Positions 54,095 to 64,000 of a stretch of 64,000 nucleotides of DNA are shown here, one piece after another. The notes under the pieces were generated by a model, which did no database searches, was not told where the DNA came from, and saw only the letters and a list, made by a program, of their open reading frames with translations. A program made the translations under genes and the position numbers. Origin of the DNA: Marthasterias glacialis (taxonomy: Eukaryota; Echinodermata; Asteroidea; Forcipulatida; Asteriidae); contig OU452229.1 in NCBI GenBank assembly GCA_911728455.2, positions 17,426,754 through 17,490,753 on the forward strand, read 5' to 3'. The number at the start of each line of letters is the position of its first letter. Position 1 is the first letter of the stretch.

Positions 54095-54272
54095 AGCCCG
54101 GTTCATACTTGAGGCGAATGTGAAAGCAAAGCGAATTTGACGTCACTCTCCTACATTCGCAGCGAATTTCCCAAAAAGTTGAACACATTTTAATCGAGGC
54201 AAATTGTTCGTCGCGAATTTGTGACGTCAAATTCGCTTCGCGTTCGCATTCGCGTGAAGTATGAACCGGGCT
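54095..54272. mobile_element. AGCCCGGTTCATACTT MITE, copy 2
   Basis: The ends AGCCCGGTTCATACTT and AAGTATGAACCGGGCT are exact inverses, flanked by TAA on both sides (54092-54094 and 54273-54275). Interior palindromic GCGAATTTGACGTCA-type blocks are present. The 3-bp TAA duplication fits PIF/Harbinger-type elements. Confidence 0.85.
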
Positions 54273-57200
54273 TAATGCGGAATTTTCAGTCCCAAAATGG
54301 CACACAATGGGCAGACAGCAGCTGCGTGTGGCGTCAGTTCAAAGGAGCCTAGCTATACCTCCAAATTGGATAAATATAGACATAGACACACAGTCCTTTG
54401 TACTAGTCTTTCAGTGTTGTTGTTTGTTTCACTGTTACGGAACACAGAAATCCTTTTAATTATTACTAATCATTTATTTGTTATTGTTAAAGGATTCCAA
54501 TCACAATATGCGGAAGGAACTATCGTCGACGCAAGTAGACCAAAATAAATGGTTTTGTTATTCACAAAAGACAGCAACTCTATGAAACAGCACAATTCTA
54601 ATTAAGAAACACTGAGCGCGGGGGCTAGGGGGGGTTAGGGGGGACGGGTCTGGGAACAACAAAGCCTTGGTTACAGCTGAGGCAGGATAGACAGCAGGTT
54701 GTGAGTGTCTAGAACGACTTTACCCTTAATCCTGTTGGGTCTCAGGGAATAATACAACAGTGTTCATTGATGTAATATCTTCCTTCCTATAGTGGCCTCT
54801 CATTTCAACATTCAACTCCCGCGCTTCTTTAAAGGGGTAGTAAAATGTCGGTAATTGGAAACAAATTTTTTATTCACGTCTTCAAACGATATCAAGTAAC
54901 TCACTCCAGCTGAGAAAACAACAAACAGCTTTCTAAAAAAGAAGAAGAAGATTTACATAACTTTTTGATAAAGTTTCTCAAATTCTGTCACCAGCCTCCT
55001 TTTTAAAAGTATACAATGGTAATTAGAACACAATGTTTATTTCAAACTTTCAGTTTGTGAATATCTTATAAAGCTCTCAAAGCTTCAAAAAACAAACCTG
55101 TAAGTATTCCATCAAGAAAGTTTCACAAAGATCTATAAAAACATTTTGTTATCGATAGGACTACTTTAAAAAAAAAAGTTGTTTGCCCACAACTTTGTAA
55201 AGTTTACATTATAGTTATGTTATAGTTCTCAAACGAATGCGAGGGAGGGGAGGGGCCGAGGAAGGGGGAGGAGAGAGAATCAACACGTCTATTTGTAGCT
55301 TAAATGCTAAATCCTTTCTTCATGGGTTTATAAGCCTTAGGCGCGATTACTAAGTTTAGAGTCCTAAAAGTAACACAAGGGAATCATGGTCGGCCGAAGT
55401 GAGTCAAAATGCTTGAGGGGGGCTCAATGTATGACAAACAAAACACATGCGATATCGTGTGGTTTCATTCTGAAGTTTCTACTTGAGGTGTGTAACTAAT
55501 TGATAGTTGCTTTTAGGGTATATAACAGCTGCCCGGGCGAAGAGTCCCAACGAAGTCTAGACAATCCAGCCATACAATGGCTTACCAAGAACAACTGCAT
55601 AATTTAATTGCTGATTAATTTGAAACATTCGCATACATACATATATATAGGGTGTATACAAAGTTTAGGGACATAACTGTAAACATGGCTTCTTCCCTGC
55701 TTTCCTTCTGGTAAATAATAGGAGCACAGTTCCCCCTTGACCACATGATGCATATTAACATCACTTACATGACAGGAGGGGAGATCAACCTCCTCCCCCC
55801 CCCCCCTTCTTGCCCAAAAAAAAATAATAATAATACTAAACCTGCCAGTTAGCCTTGGCTCATATTTCAGAGTTTTGTTCCCAGCTTGAGAACATGTTAA
55901 TCTCAATACACATGTTTAATTCATGTTCATTAGCGACGCACGAGGTATGTTTCACTTTAATTTTTAGCGAGCGGGAATGAGTGGAGTTTAAAATAGACGA
56001 AAGCAACTGCAGATGGGTCCAGGTGAGACAGATGAGCAGCTTCCTTGTCCGTGAGTAATTCCAGTCAGAGCCTCTGACGTCGCCGTCAAGGAAAAACACA
56101 AATTAGAAGCCGTGTTTGCCGCACATTGTCAAGTAATGTTGCTGATTTTAGCCACATGTGTCCAAACATTACAAAGGTCCAAACAAGGCTGGTCGTTGAC
56201 ATTTGATCACTTCTTTCACCTTCCGAGAAAAAGGGCCTTATTGTGAGAAGGGCCACTTTCATAAAATACAGATGCCTTACAAGGATCTTACACCCAAATC
56301 AACTGCTTTTGAAAATGTAATTCACCTTTTTTCAGTTTTGCATAAAATCAGGATTTCTCGAATATAGCTAAACGCAAAAGAGAGTAAAATATTTTCAACG
56401 ACATTTACTATGTTTTTTCGTGAGCTACTTTTTAAAAATAAGTTTCCTTTCTCCCATTGGAGGTTAAACAATGATTGTATCTCCAATTTGAGGGGGGGGG
56501 ATTTAGTACCCAACAGATGTGTGAAAATTCATCCCAGGTGTTTCAAGAAGGGGAAATTGAGGCATGAGATTGCCCCCTTCCTACGGTGTATTGCTCGTCT
56601 GTTCAGAGTGACCGTTTCCATGCTTATCTCCTGCTTTCAAGGCATCGCTTTCTGGCAGCGTCGGGTTTTTGTCCCAATTCCCACAAGTTGTTCCTTCCCC
56701 TGGACATTGTTAGCACTGGGTTCTCATACTCAAGTTTCAAAACGGAGGTTTCAAGAAGAAAATCGGGTCAGACAACAATTATCGGTCAGACAGTTTGACA
56801 TTATGGTTTCGGAGTGACCTGTCTTCATTTCTCTAAATTGTTTGGATTGCTTTAGGATAAGGGTTTTGTTTGACAGGGTTGGGGACTGCATCTGTCACTT
56901 TGAATGAACTCCGTGTGCAAGGAGAACTAGGGCTGGCATTTTTTTTTTCCTTTTCTTTATTGTCACTGATTATATCTACAGCAAGCTATCTGGAGAACAG
57001 TGATTAGAAAAATCAGAAATCTCACGGGATGACACATGGCCAGCTTGCTGTTATCAACAATACGGTGCTTAAGGTAACAGAAAATGTTGGTCTGTTATAT
57101 AGGTTAGAAAGGGATTTATGCTTGCGCTTGCAACGTGTATATTACAGGCTTTGCCGCTCAGCCCTAAGCTAGCCTAGAAATTCTGTGCCAACCCTGTCAG

Positions 57201-58281
57201 CCGAGAGTGTTGTTTGGGAACAGGGAATAGCACTGCCAGCTTGTCACAAAACCAGGCCAATGTCATTTCCTTTACATTAATAAAGGAATTTTCGTTCGGA
57301 AAGGAAGACTTTTTCAAGGTTGTTTTTTTTTTAATCAAAAGGGGCATTCCAAATTATATTGTCCACAAGAATCTAGTTTTCTGAATGTTTATGAGTTGAT
57401 ACTTCAATATTTGGTATTTATTATTTACAAATCTCAACATACAATGCAGTGAAGAAAATCAATAACATCTTTGATTTCTGAAAAACGTAAGGGGAGTAAC
57501 CTTGGAAATGCCCACAAGTTTTTGAGCGGTACTTGAACTTGAATAAAAACCAATGTAAGGGGCTACAAAAAGGAGAAACATTCTAACTTGTTTGTCACTT
57601 TCTATTTCATTGAGAGATCACATGTAACTTGCTATTTCCTGAGAAAACATTTCAAGTTCATTTCAAGTAATGTCTGCCAAGTTGATTAATGCAGCTCAAA
57701 ACTTTCCATGACAACCAAAACAGCGGCAGTAAATCTCCCACAACGAGACTTTCCATCATCCTTAAAATATCTACACCCAAGACGCCATAAAAATACATCC
57801 TTGAATTAATCATAAAAAAAAAAAATCAATTTGAACAGTTTAATAAAATAACAAGATTAGATTTACAGCTGAATAAAATGAAAAAAAAACCTACTTTGAC
57901 TACTAAAAAGCAATCAACTAAGTTCATGGGTGTCTGACGAGGCAGGGTGGAAGGCGGGAACTTGTGACTTTGCAAGGTTTCTCGGTTTCCTCAAGAGGAG
58001 AAAATTACTGCTTCCCTTTGAATCTTGTCCGCTGGTTGAAGTCTTAATATCGAGAATAAACAGACAAATATTCAACCTTGGGACTGCAAATAATCGGAGT
58101 CAATCAATCAAAACATAGTCTGAGGAATTAAGGAAAGTTTGTTTATAAAGGAACCTCTGGTGGATGAATTAATTTGTTAAAACCTTTAGAGTAAAAAAAA
58201 AATCCCAAAGTATAGGAAACTCAGGGACATATTCAGACGATTTCTGGTTTTTCTTTTATAAAGTATTAGCTTCCACTAAGA
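54273..58281. other. unassigned DNA, probably SEMA5 intron
   Basis: I searched the - strand for upstream sema exons and found none. It holds a G-rich patch (54616-54650), a C run (55796-55806) and AT-rich sequence. Confidence 0.4.
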
Positions 58282-58431
58282 GAATAAAAGGGTGGAGACG
58301 AGGTATTAAACGGTTGTTTAAAACCGGCAGGGTCGTGGCCATGTTCCACACGACCAGTCCTTTATTATACAGCTATGACCCTGCAAGGTTTTTAAACAGC
58401 CGTTTAAGACCAAGTCACTACTCTTTTATTC
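58282..58431. mobile_element. 150-bp foldback element
   Basis: The left arm GAATAAAAGGGTGGAGACG, TTAAACGGTTGTTTAAAA and CAGGGTC pairs with the right arm GACCCTG, TTTTTAAACAGCCGTTTAA and CTACTCTTTTATTC. Confidence 0.7.
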
Positions 58432-58944
58432 CCATTCATTGGTTTGTACACAGCACTCTGCACGCAAGTCTCGTTTTGCTTGTTTTTTTTTTTTTACAAA
58501 GTGACAAATGTGTTTAGGAATTAACAACTCATAAAAACAGTTGCAAAAATGGAAACATATTAACAGTTCCGTGTGAATGAAGAAGTCATCTTAGTTTTGG
58601 TAGGAAAATTTAAAAGAAAAAATAGTAAGCAGTGTCCAAAACAGCAGTTTGAAAAATAGTTCAACTTAAAACATGATTTTGGCTGTGAAAATGGCATCGG
58701 TATGTGTTCAGATTTGAGGGATTGGCAAAATTTTAGGGGTTAATTTCATACTTTTCAATTAATGACATGTTTTTCAATTAATGCTGGTTTGTTGCGGATG
58801 TATCACGTCTTCACCCTGGAAACAGGATTTGATGGATATCCATCTCAGGATATGTCGTGAGAGACCAGCCCAACAACTCACTCTCTAACATGCAATTCAA
58901 TCATTACATGAACAAACAGAAACAAAAAATACTTAAAGATCAGC

Positions 58945-59146
58945 TGGGCCCAATTTCATAGAGCTGCTTAATCACAGAAAGTAGCTAAGCACAAACAAAA
59001 TTATGCTTAAACCTGAATAAAGGTTACCAGCCACAACACCATTTCACATGTAACTTTTGTAGCTGGTATCCTGCTCACTTTTTTGCTTAGCCTAAAATTG
59101 TTAAGCACTACTTTCTCCTTCAGTAGCTCTAAGAAACTGGGACCTG
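58945..59146. mobile_element. GCCCAATTTCATAGAGCTGC-type foldback
   Basis: It starts GGGCCCAATTTCATAGAGCT and ends AGCTCTAAGAAACTGGGACC, with internal CACCATTTCACATGTAAC and TTTTTTGCTTAGCC. It is the best-preserved left end of the family. Confidence 0.7.
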
Positions 59147-61018
59147 GTCTTGATTTAAAGTCCACCTCCATGTACTCCATAGTTCCATCACTATGTCTGT
59201 TTTTTAAAGGTATTTGTGATTTTCAGAATATCATAACTGGTGTAGGATATTACTCGAGAAATTACCGTAATAAGAAGCCTTCCCACATACTGCTGGTTTC
59301 AAGCCAAAACTATCTCCTCTCCTTAAGCTCACTCCCGAATGACAAATCAGGACCAGATCAAACCCAACCACAGGAAAGTGCCTAATTTTCCGTCGAGGTA
59401 CCATAATATATTTTGGCATTACATGCACCGATCTTGTAGCTCTTCCGTCAATATATGATCTAATGCTTTTCCATGCTCCTGCTATGGCAGTGAAAATGAC
59501 CAAGCAAATTCAGTTATTTGGGCTTCCAAAGTTTCAGATTTTGAAAAAACCAATTCCAAAAGTGGCATTGCCCCTGACGTTTTGACCCTAGCAGAGTCTT
59601 TACCAAAGGCTTAAAAGCCCATATGGAGGTACTTTATAGGTTATACACTGCCATTGTCGTCATCTTAGTTCCTCTTTCAGAAGTCTCTTAGAATTCAACA
59701 TTTTCTTAAGTAATTATCTCTTGTCAAATCAAAGTATTGCCCTTCAAAGATGAAATTCCAGACCTGATTGAGATACCATCTGTAATTCTTCAGCTTCCAG
59801 GACGTTTTTTCCTTACTTTTTAGTCTGAGGATACCCATACCGCTTCATCAAAATTTCTAGAATTTCGAGAAAATTCTAAACTGACTTCATCATCGACGAA
59901 GTGTTTGTTGTCGTGTAAAGTTTAGAGGAAAACCAGTATTTTAGTGTAGAGACTTGTTCAGGTAGACATAAGTTTCAAAACACAAACGATGTTCCTTCCC
60001 TTACAAGGAGAACAAAACAGTCAATCTGTATTCAAGCTTAAAAGTTTGTAAACTTAATGCAAGCTTTACTCCAAATTGTGCTGAGCAGGTTCTTCTTCTG
60101 CTAAGCTGCAATTTGAGATAATAGGCCCCTGGTTTGGGAGTGAATAACCTCTTGGTAGCTAACGATAAATAAACAAGGTCAATGTGAACTTAGACTCATC
60201 GTAAATGTCACAAAAAACGCCCAACATGAACAAGAAAATAACAAATCCAGAGTCATTTCTGTTGCTACTAGAGGGGAAAATAATCAATTTCTCAGGTTGT
60301 GTGTCTGTGTTTTTGACAGCGTGATGTCAGACAAGGTCTGTCCAATCATATCACACGTTTCTTGTAACCCTGGTATATTAATTCTTGCCATGTTTTTTTT
60401 GTTTCAGGCCGTTGTCGTGGCACACACAGTTCTTTCATCTGTGACATGATTCATTATTACTGAAAGACCTTGTAAGGAACAACTGTACATTGACCCCTTC
60501 AGCTTTCAGGGTTTTGTTTTTTTTGTTTTTAACAAACTTGAAGCCTACCTCATGAACCTGTTCCTCAATGTTAAGCGAAAAGAACAAATTGCCACTTCCG
60601 TTTCAAAAAAATCAGATTTGTCTTCCGTCTTTTCTTTCACAGTTACACCAACCTGAAACACTGGCAAAAGTTGTCTTTGTTCATTGTCATCCCAAATTCC
60701 TGGCCAAAGTTTAGGGTTTAAGGTACTGGCAGAGCGAGGATTATTAAAAAAAATGTTTTAAATGTCATCACCGTTTTCACAAAGAGACAATTTAGTCCCT
60801 GCAGCCAAGCTGTCATGTTTGGAGAAAACTGTATTTGAAGTGAAAATTATTTTTTGAAATCATTGTTTCGGAGACTGTTTGCCTATTAAACTTTGACATA
60901 TTACCAACCATGAAAGTGGAGATCTTAAATCAAGCAAAACTGTTAAATTTTATCATAAAAAATACTAATGAGTAATTAAGTGTTAATATAACTGTTTCTT
61001 TGTGAAAAGTGCGTGAAC
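59147..61018. other. unassigned DNA, probably SEMA5 intron
   Basis: A - strand AAGACTCTGCTAGGGTCAAA followed by ACGTC (59578-59602) is a diverged relative of the GAAACGT motif. Nothing else is resolved. Confidence 0.4.
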
Positions 61019-61021
61019 TAA

Positions 61022-61157
61022 AGCCCGGTTCATACTTCACGCGAAAGCGAAGGCGAAGCAATTTGATGACGCAACAATTCAGTACGCGCTGTTTTCCAAT
61101 TGTGACGCAAGAAAATTCGCTTCGCTTTCTCCATTCGCGTTAAGTATGAACCGGGCT
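61022..61157. mobile_element. AGCCCGGTTCATACTT MITE, copy 3 (short)
   Basis: It has the same termini, TAA on both sides (61019-61021 and 61158-61160) and a shortened centre (136 bp). Confidence 0.85.
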
Positions 61158-61930
61158 TAAGTCTGTATGCAGCCCATCATGTACAAAGCAATACTTAAAA
61201 GAAATTGACTGTTCATGAAAACTTCAAACTATCTAGGTCACACAAGTTGTCTCTTAAGTCATGAAAAACGCAAACGGCAGAGCACTTGTTTTTGGCACTG
61301 TGCCAGCGCTGTGAATTTTAATATACAAAAACATGTCAAATCGATGATTGGCTGTTCGTGAAAACTCAAGACTGCAAGACTGGTAATGTTATCCTGGTGC
61401 TAATTAGTGTAATTACGAAACCATGAAATTTTATGGCTTGAAACTTAGGAAAAATATTGGTGTGAATAACATGCAGAATGAAATAAAAAACACAAAAAAC
61501 CACAGATCTATAAATTCCCAACATGCTTCATGACAGCCCAAACAGAACCAGAACCTTCTATCCCATCCCATGTAGAATTCAACAGGTTTGGACGAGCAAC
61601 CATTTTGAAATGTTTTCTTTTCTAACATGCCCTGAGGCATCTCTCTATGACAATATTAGTCCACTCGTCCTCTAATATCCTCTAGCATCGTACTGTGACG
61701 TTTCTTGTCAGCTCAGCCACTTTGTTTGTTTTACAATGATTCAACGATACTGACAGATTTCAAATTGAGCTTCACAAAGATCCACTGATCCCTTCAATTT
61801 TTACTATTTGTTTACGCCCACCTTGCTGACATGTTTGTTTCTCCAGGGCGTCTTATGCTAGAATGTTGGATTTAAGACTTTGCATGGTTACAGATATGAC
61901 TCAAAAAGGCAAATTCATAAACCTTGCTGT

Positions 61931-62442
61931 GGAAAGAAATCTGTTTAGTACAGTGGGTGACGTCCCGCCTGTCCAGATGGCTGGATAGTCTGTCTCTCTG
62001 GGTCGACCTGCTTTGTTTTTGCTGGGTTGGCTTTTGTCCCGTTGTCGGGATGGGTGGGATGGCGCTCATGGAGCTCCGTACAATTTTGGTTGGTTTTAAG
62101 CTGCCTCGTTTTTCGATTTCAATTTTGGTTTTTCGATTTTACTGATTCTCTGCGGGTCTAGGCTCTAGTTTTAGGTTTTTAATCAGTGCATTGTTTTACT
62201 TAAATATGGATTTGCTGCATTGTTTATTTATTTACTTTTTCTCTTATCCTTTTAATGGGTCTATGGTTTTATATTGTTTTATATTATGTACTTTTGTGTT
62301 AATTTTTAAACTGTTTTTTTTTAATTCACGTGACTAAGCTCTTTTGATATTTTGCTTTTTTATTGTTAAGCGCCTGGGAGCATTTTCTTTAATGGATTTG
62401 GCGCTATATAAATGTGTTTTATTATTATTATTATTATTACAG
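61931..62442 (+). mobile_element. 3' end of a LINE-type retrotransposon
   Basis: A T-rich 3' UTR-like stretch leads to TTAAGCGCCTGGGAGC, GGCGCTATATAAATGTG and a (TTA)n tail. No reverse transcriptase remains, so this is a 5'-truncated copy. The tail resembles that of SINE family 1. Confidence 0.55.
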
Positions 62443-62543
62443 AGCAATTTTCACTGCCCCCAAAATGATATATTAATTTTGCTTAGCAACAACCATTCAC
62501 TGGCCCAAAATGTTATATATGTTTTGTATTATACGTCTAGTGT

Positions 62544-62700
62544 ACAAATAATGAATATTTATGAGTTCAATGGTGGGAATATTTTCGTGAGAGATAGCGA
62601 ATGTTCCATTCAACGAGGTGAAGCCAAGTCGAATGAAACATTCCATGTTTCAACAAATGAAAATATTCTCACCACACAGCACTCATAAACATTATTTGTT
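62544..62700. mobile_element. 157-bp foldback element
   Basis: CAAATAATGAATATTTATGAG and GGGAATATTTTCGTGAGAG on the left pair with AAAATATTCTCACC and CTCATAAACATTATTTG on the right. A second palindrome (GAATGTTCCATTC / GAATGAAACATTC) sits in the centre. Confidence 0.7.
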
Positions 62701-63824
62701 GTTCGTAACATCCAGTCAACAGAGGGCGTTTTGTGATGCTGTGTATACGCATGATGTGGCCCAGCGTGCAATAGATCAAATGGGATAGAACGAAAAGACA
62801 CGGAGAGTGGAACAAAAATGGTTTGATTCATGAATGGCGCAAGACCTACAATCTTCAAATCAAATGAAAAGGATCTACTTGGGTGTTAAATAACTGCTTT
62901 TATAGCAAATATTCAGAGCTTTTTTTTTTTTTTTTTTTTACTTGAACACTAGCTCTGGTGATCCTGGGTTTAACTCGGCAATATCAGTAGAAAACCCATG
63001 ACTACCAAACCTCATAAGTAGTGTTTTGTCTGGCGAGAAAAAAAGGAGGGAAACTCAAAAGTCTGCTTTGACTTTAAATACCTGGGGTCAAACAATTTTT
63101 TTCTCTTAATTGTTGGGGAAACAGGCGGCAATCAGGAAGTGGGTGGGGTAACAATACACAAAAGTCTACATCAAAGTCATAACTTTTCCTTGGTTTGACG
63201 TTACTCACGGTATGATTCAGAAATGCATGTTCGGCTTTGAGTTGGGACTGACAAGACTGAAAGAGTAGACTTAGGGTTACACCAGGGTAAATCTGTCTTC
63301 TTCATGATGGAGTACGTCTTCAGGAAAGGGGGGGGGGAGAGGAGTGTAAGAATGACCCCCCCTGAGGCGTTGAGGATCACTGGCAACCATTAGGAATAAT
63401 GATTGTAATCTTTGAAAGTAAACTCTTCTCCTGACACATTGAAAAATGCCACGGGGGGGGGGGGGGGGGGACTCGGAATCTTAGAGTGTGGGTTTAACTG
63501 ATGATAATCAGAAGTCGGGGTACAACTGAGTCATTTTGTTTTCCAGCTCAAACCGACAGCATCGCATTGACCTACTTCACATATAAGGGTAACTAAGTTA
63601 TTATCTCTGATAGCGAAGACTATTATAACCCACAATACGAGGGCACGATGCCTGCACTAATAATGTCATTCCTCTCTTTATACATAAAATGAGACAAACA
63701 AGTTTTGGTTACACTGAAAGCTGCAGTCAATACAGAGAGGAACTTTTAGGGTAATATTTTACTGAATTTAAGAAAATCTGAGGCCACAATCGCTTTGGCT
63801 GCAGATGAATGCTTTGATCACTAA
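62701..63824. other. unassigned DNA with homopolymer runs
   Basis: Poly-T at 62921-62939 and poly-G at 63331-63338 and 63454-63470. No exon or element ends seen. Confidence 0.45.
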
Positions 63825-64000
63825 AGCCCGGTTCATACTTCACGCGAATGCGAAGCGAATTTGATGTCACAAATTCGTGACGAACAGAGCGCTCGACTTG
63901 AAATGTGTTGAACTTTTTGCAGAATTTACTGCGCTCGACTTGAAATGTGTTGAACTTTTTGCAGAATTTGCTGCGAATGTAGGAGAGTGACGTCAAATTC
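63825..64000. mobile_element. AGCCCGGTTCATACTT MITE, copy 4, cut by the window edge
   Basis: The left end AGCCCGGTTCATACTTCACG is preceded by TAA. It carries an internal 42-bp tandem duplication at 63889-63972 (unit starts GCGCTCGACTTGAAATG) not present in the other copies. The right end lies beyond the window. Confidence 0.8.

Noticed and set aside
53490..64000. Upstream sema-domain exons
   Set aside because: I looked for the conserved blocks preceding the Cys at 53489 and saw none with splice sites; they probably lie beyond the window.

Overview
This is 64 kb of animal nuclear DNA, AT-rich, with genes split into short exons by large introns that are packed with transposon debris. The intron/exon style, tRNA-derived SINEs and many foldback (MITE-like) elements suggest a non-vertebrate marine deuterostome. 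An echinoderm is my best guess, but that is an impression of style and no lineage-specific marker proves it.

Two genes can be read exon by exon, each with consistent splice phases. On the + strand, positions 281-6672 hold a complete seven-exon uridine phosphorylase (308 residues), a cytosolic pyrimidine-salvage enzyme. On the - strand, positions 53489 down to 13221 hold the 3' part of a class 5 semaphorin (14 exons, 631 residues). It runs from the late sema domain through the PSI domain, six thrombospondin type-1 repeats (TSRs), one transmembrane helix and a short acidic tail. Its 5' exons lie beyond the right edge or were not found in 53490-64000. The two genes are convergent, with about 6.5 kb between their stop codons, and have no evident functional link.

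Everything else is repeat-rich. I recognise two SINE families plus other tRNA-like fragments, LINE-like 3' tails, and many foldback or terminal-inverted-repeat elements. Several of these have visible target-site duplications (TAA, TAG, TTAA or 7 bp), and one is a clean nested insertion with a related empty site elsewhere in the window.

The signals most worth following are these. (1) Two copies of a canonical histone-mRNA-type 3' stem-loop with a conserved purine-rich downstream block and no histone gene; one sits 12 bp after a hammerhead-like motif. (2) Hammerhead-like CTGANGA...GAAAC motifs that also form the arms of an inverted repeat. (3) A 1.38 kb TTAA-flanked element holding a nested array of GCATATGC palindromes. 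(4) A semaphorin 5 that appears to lack one TSR, with symmetric phase 1-1 repeat exons and an NAGNAG acceptor at the PSI-TSR linker.
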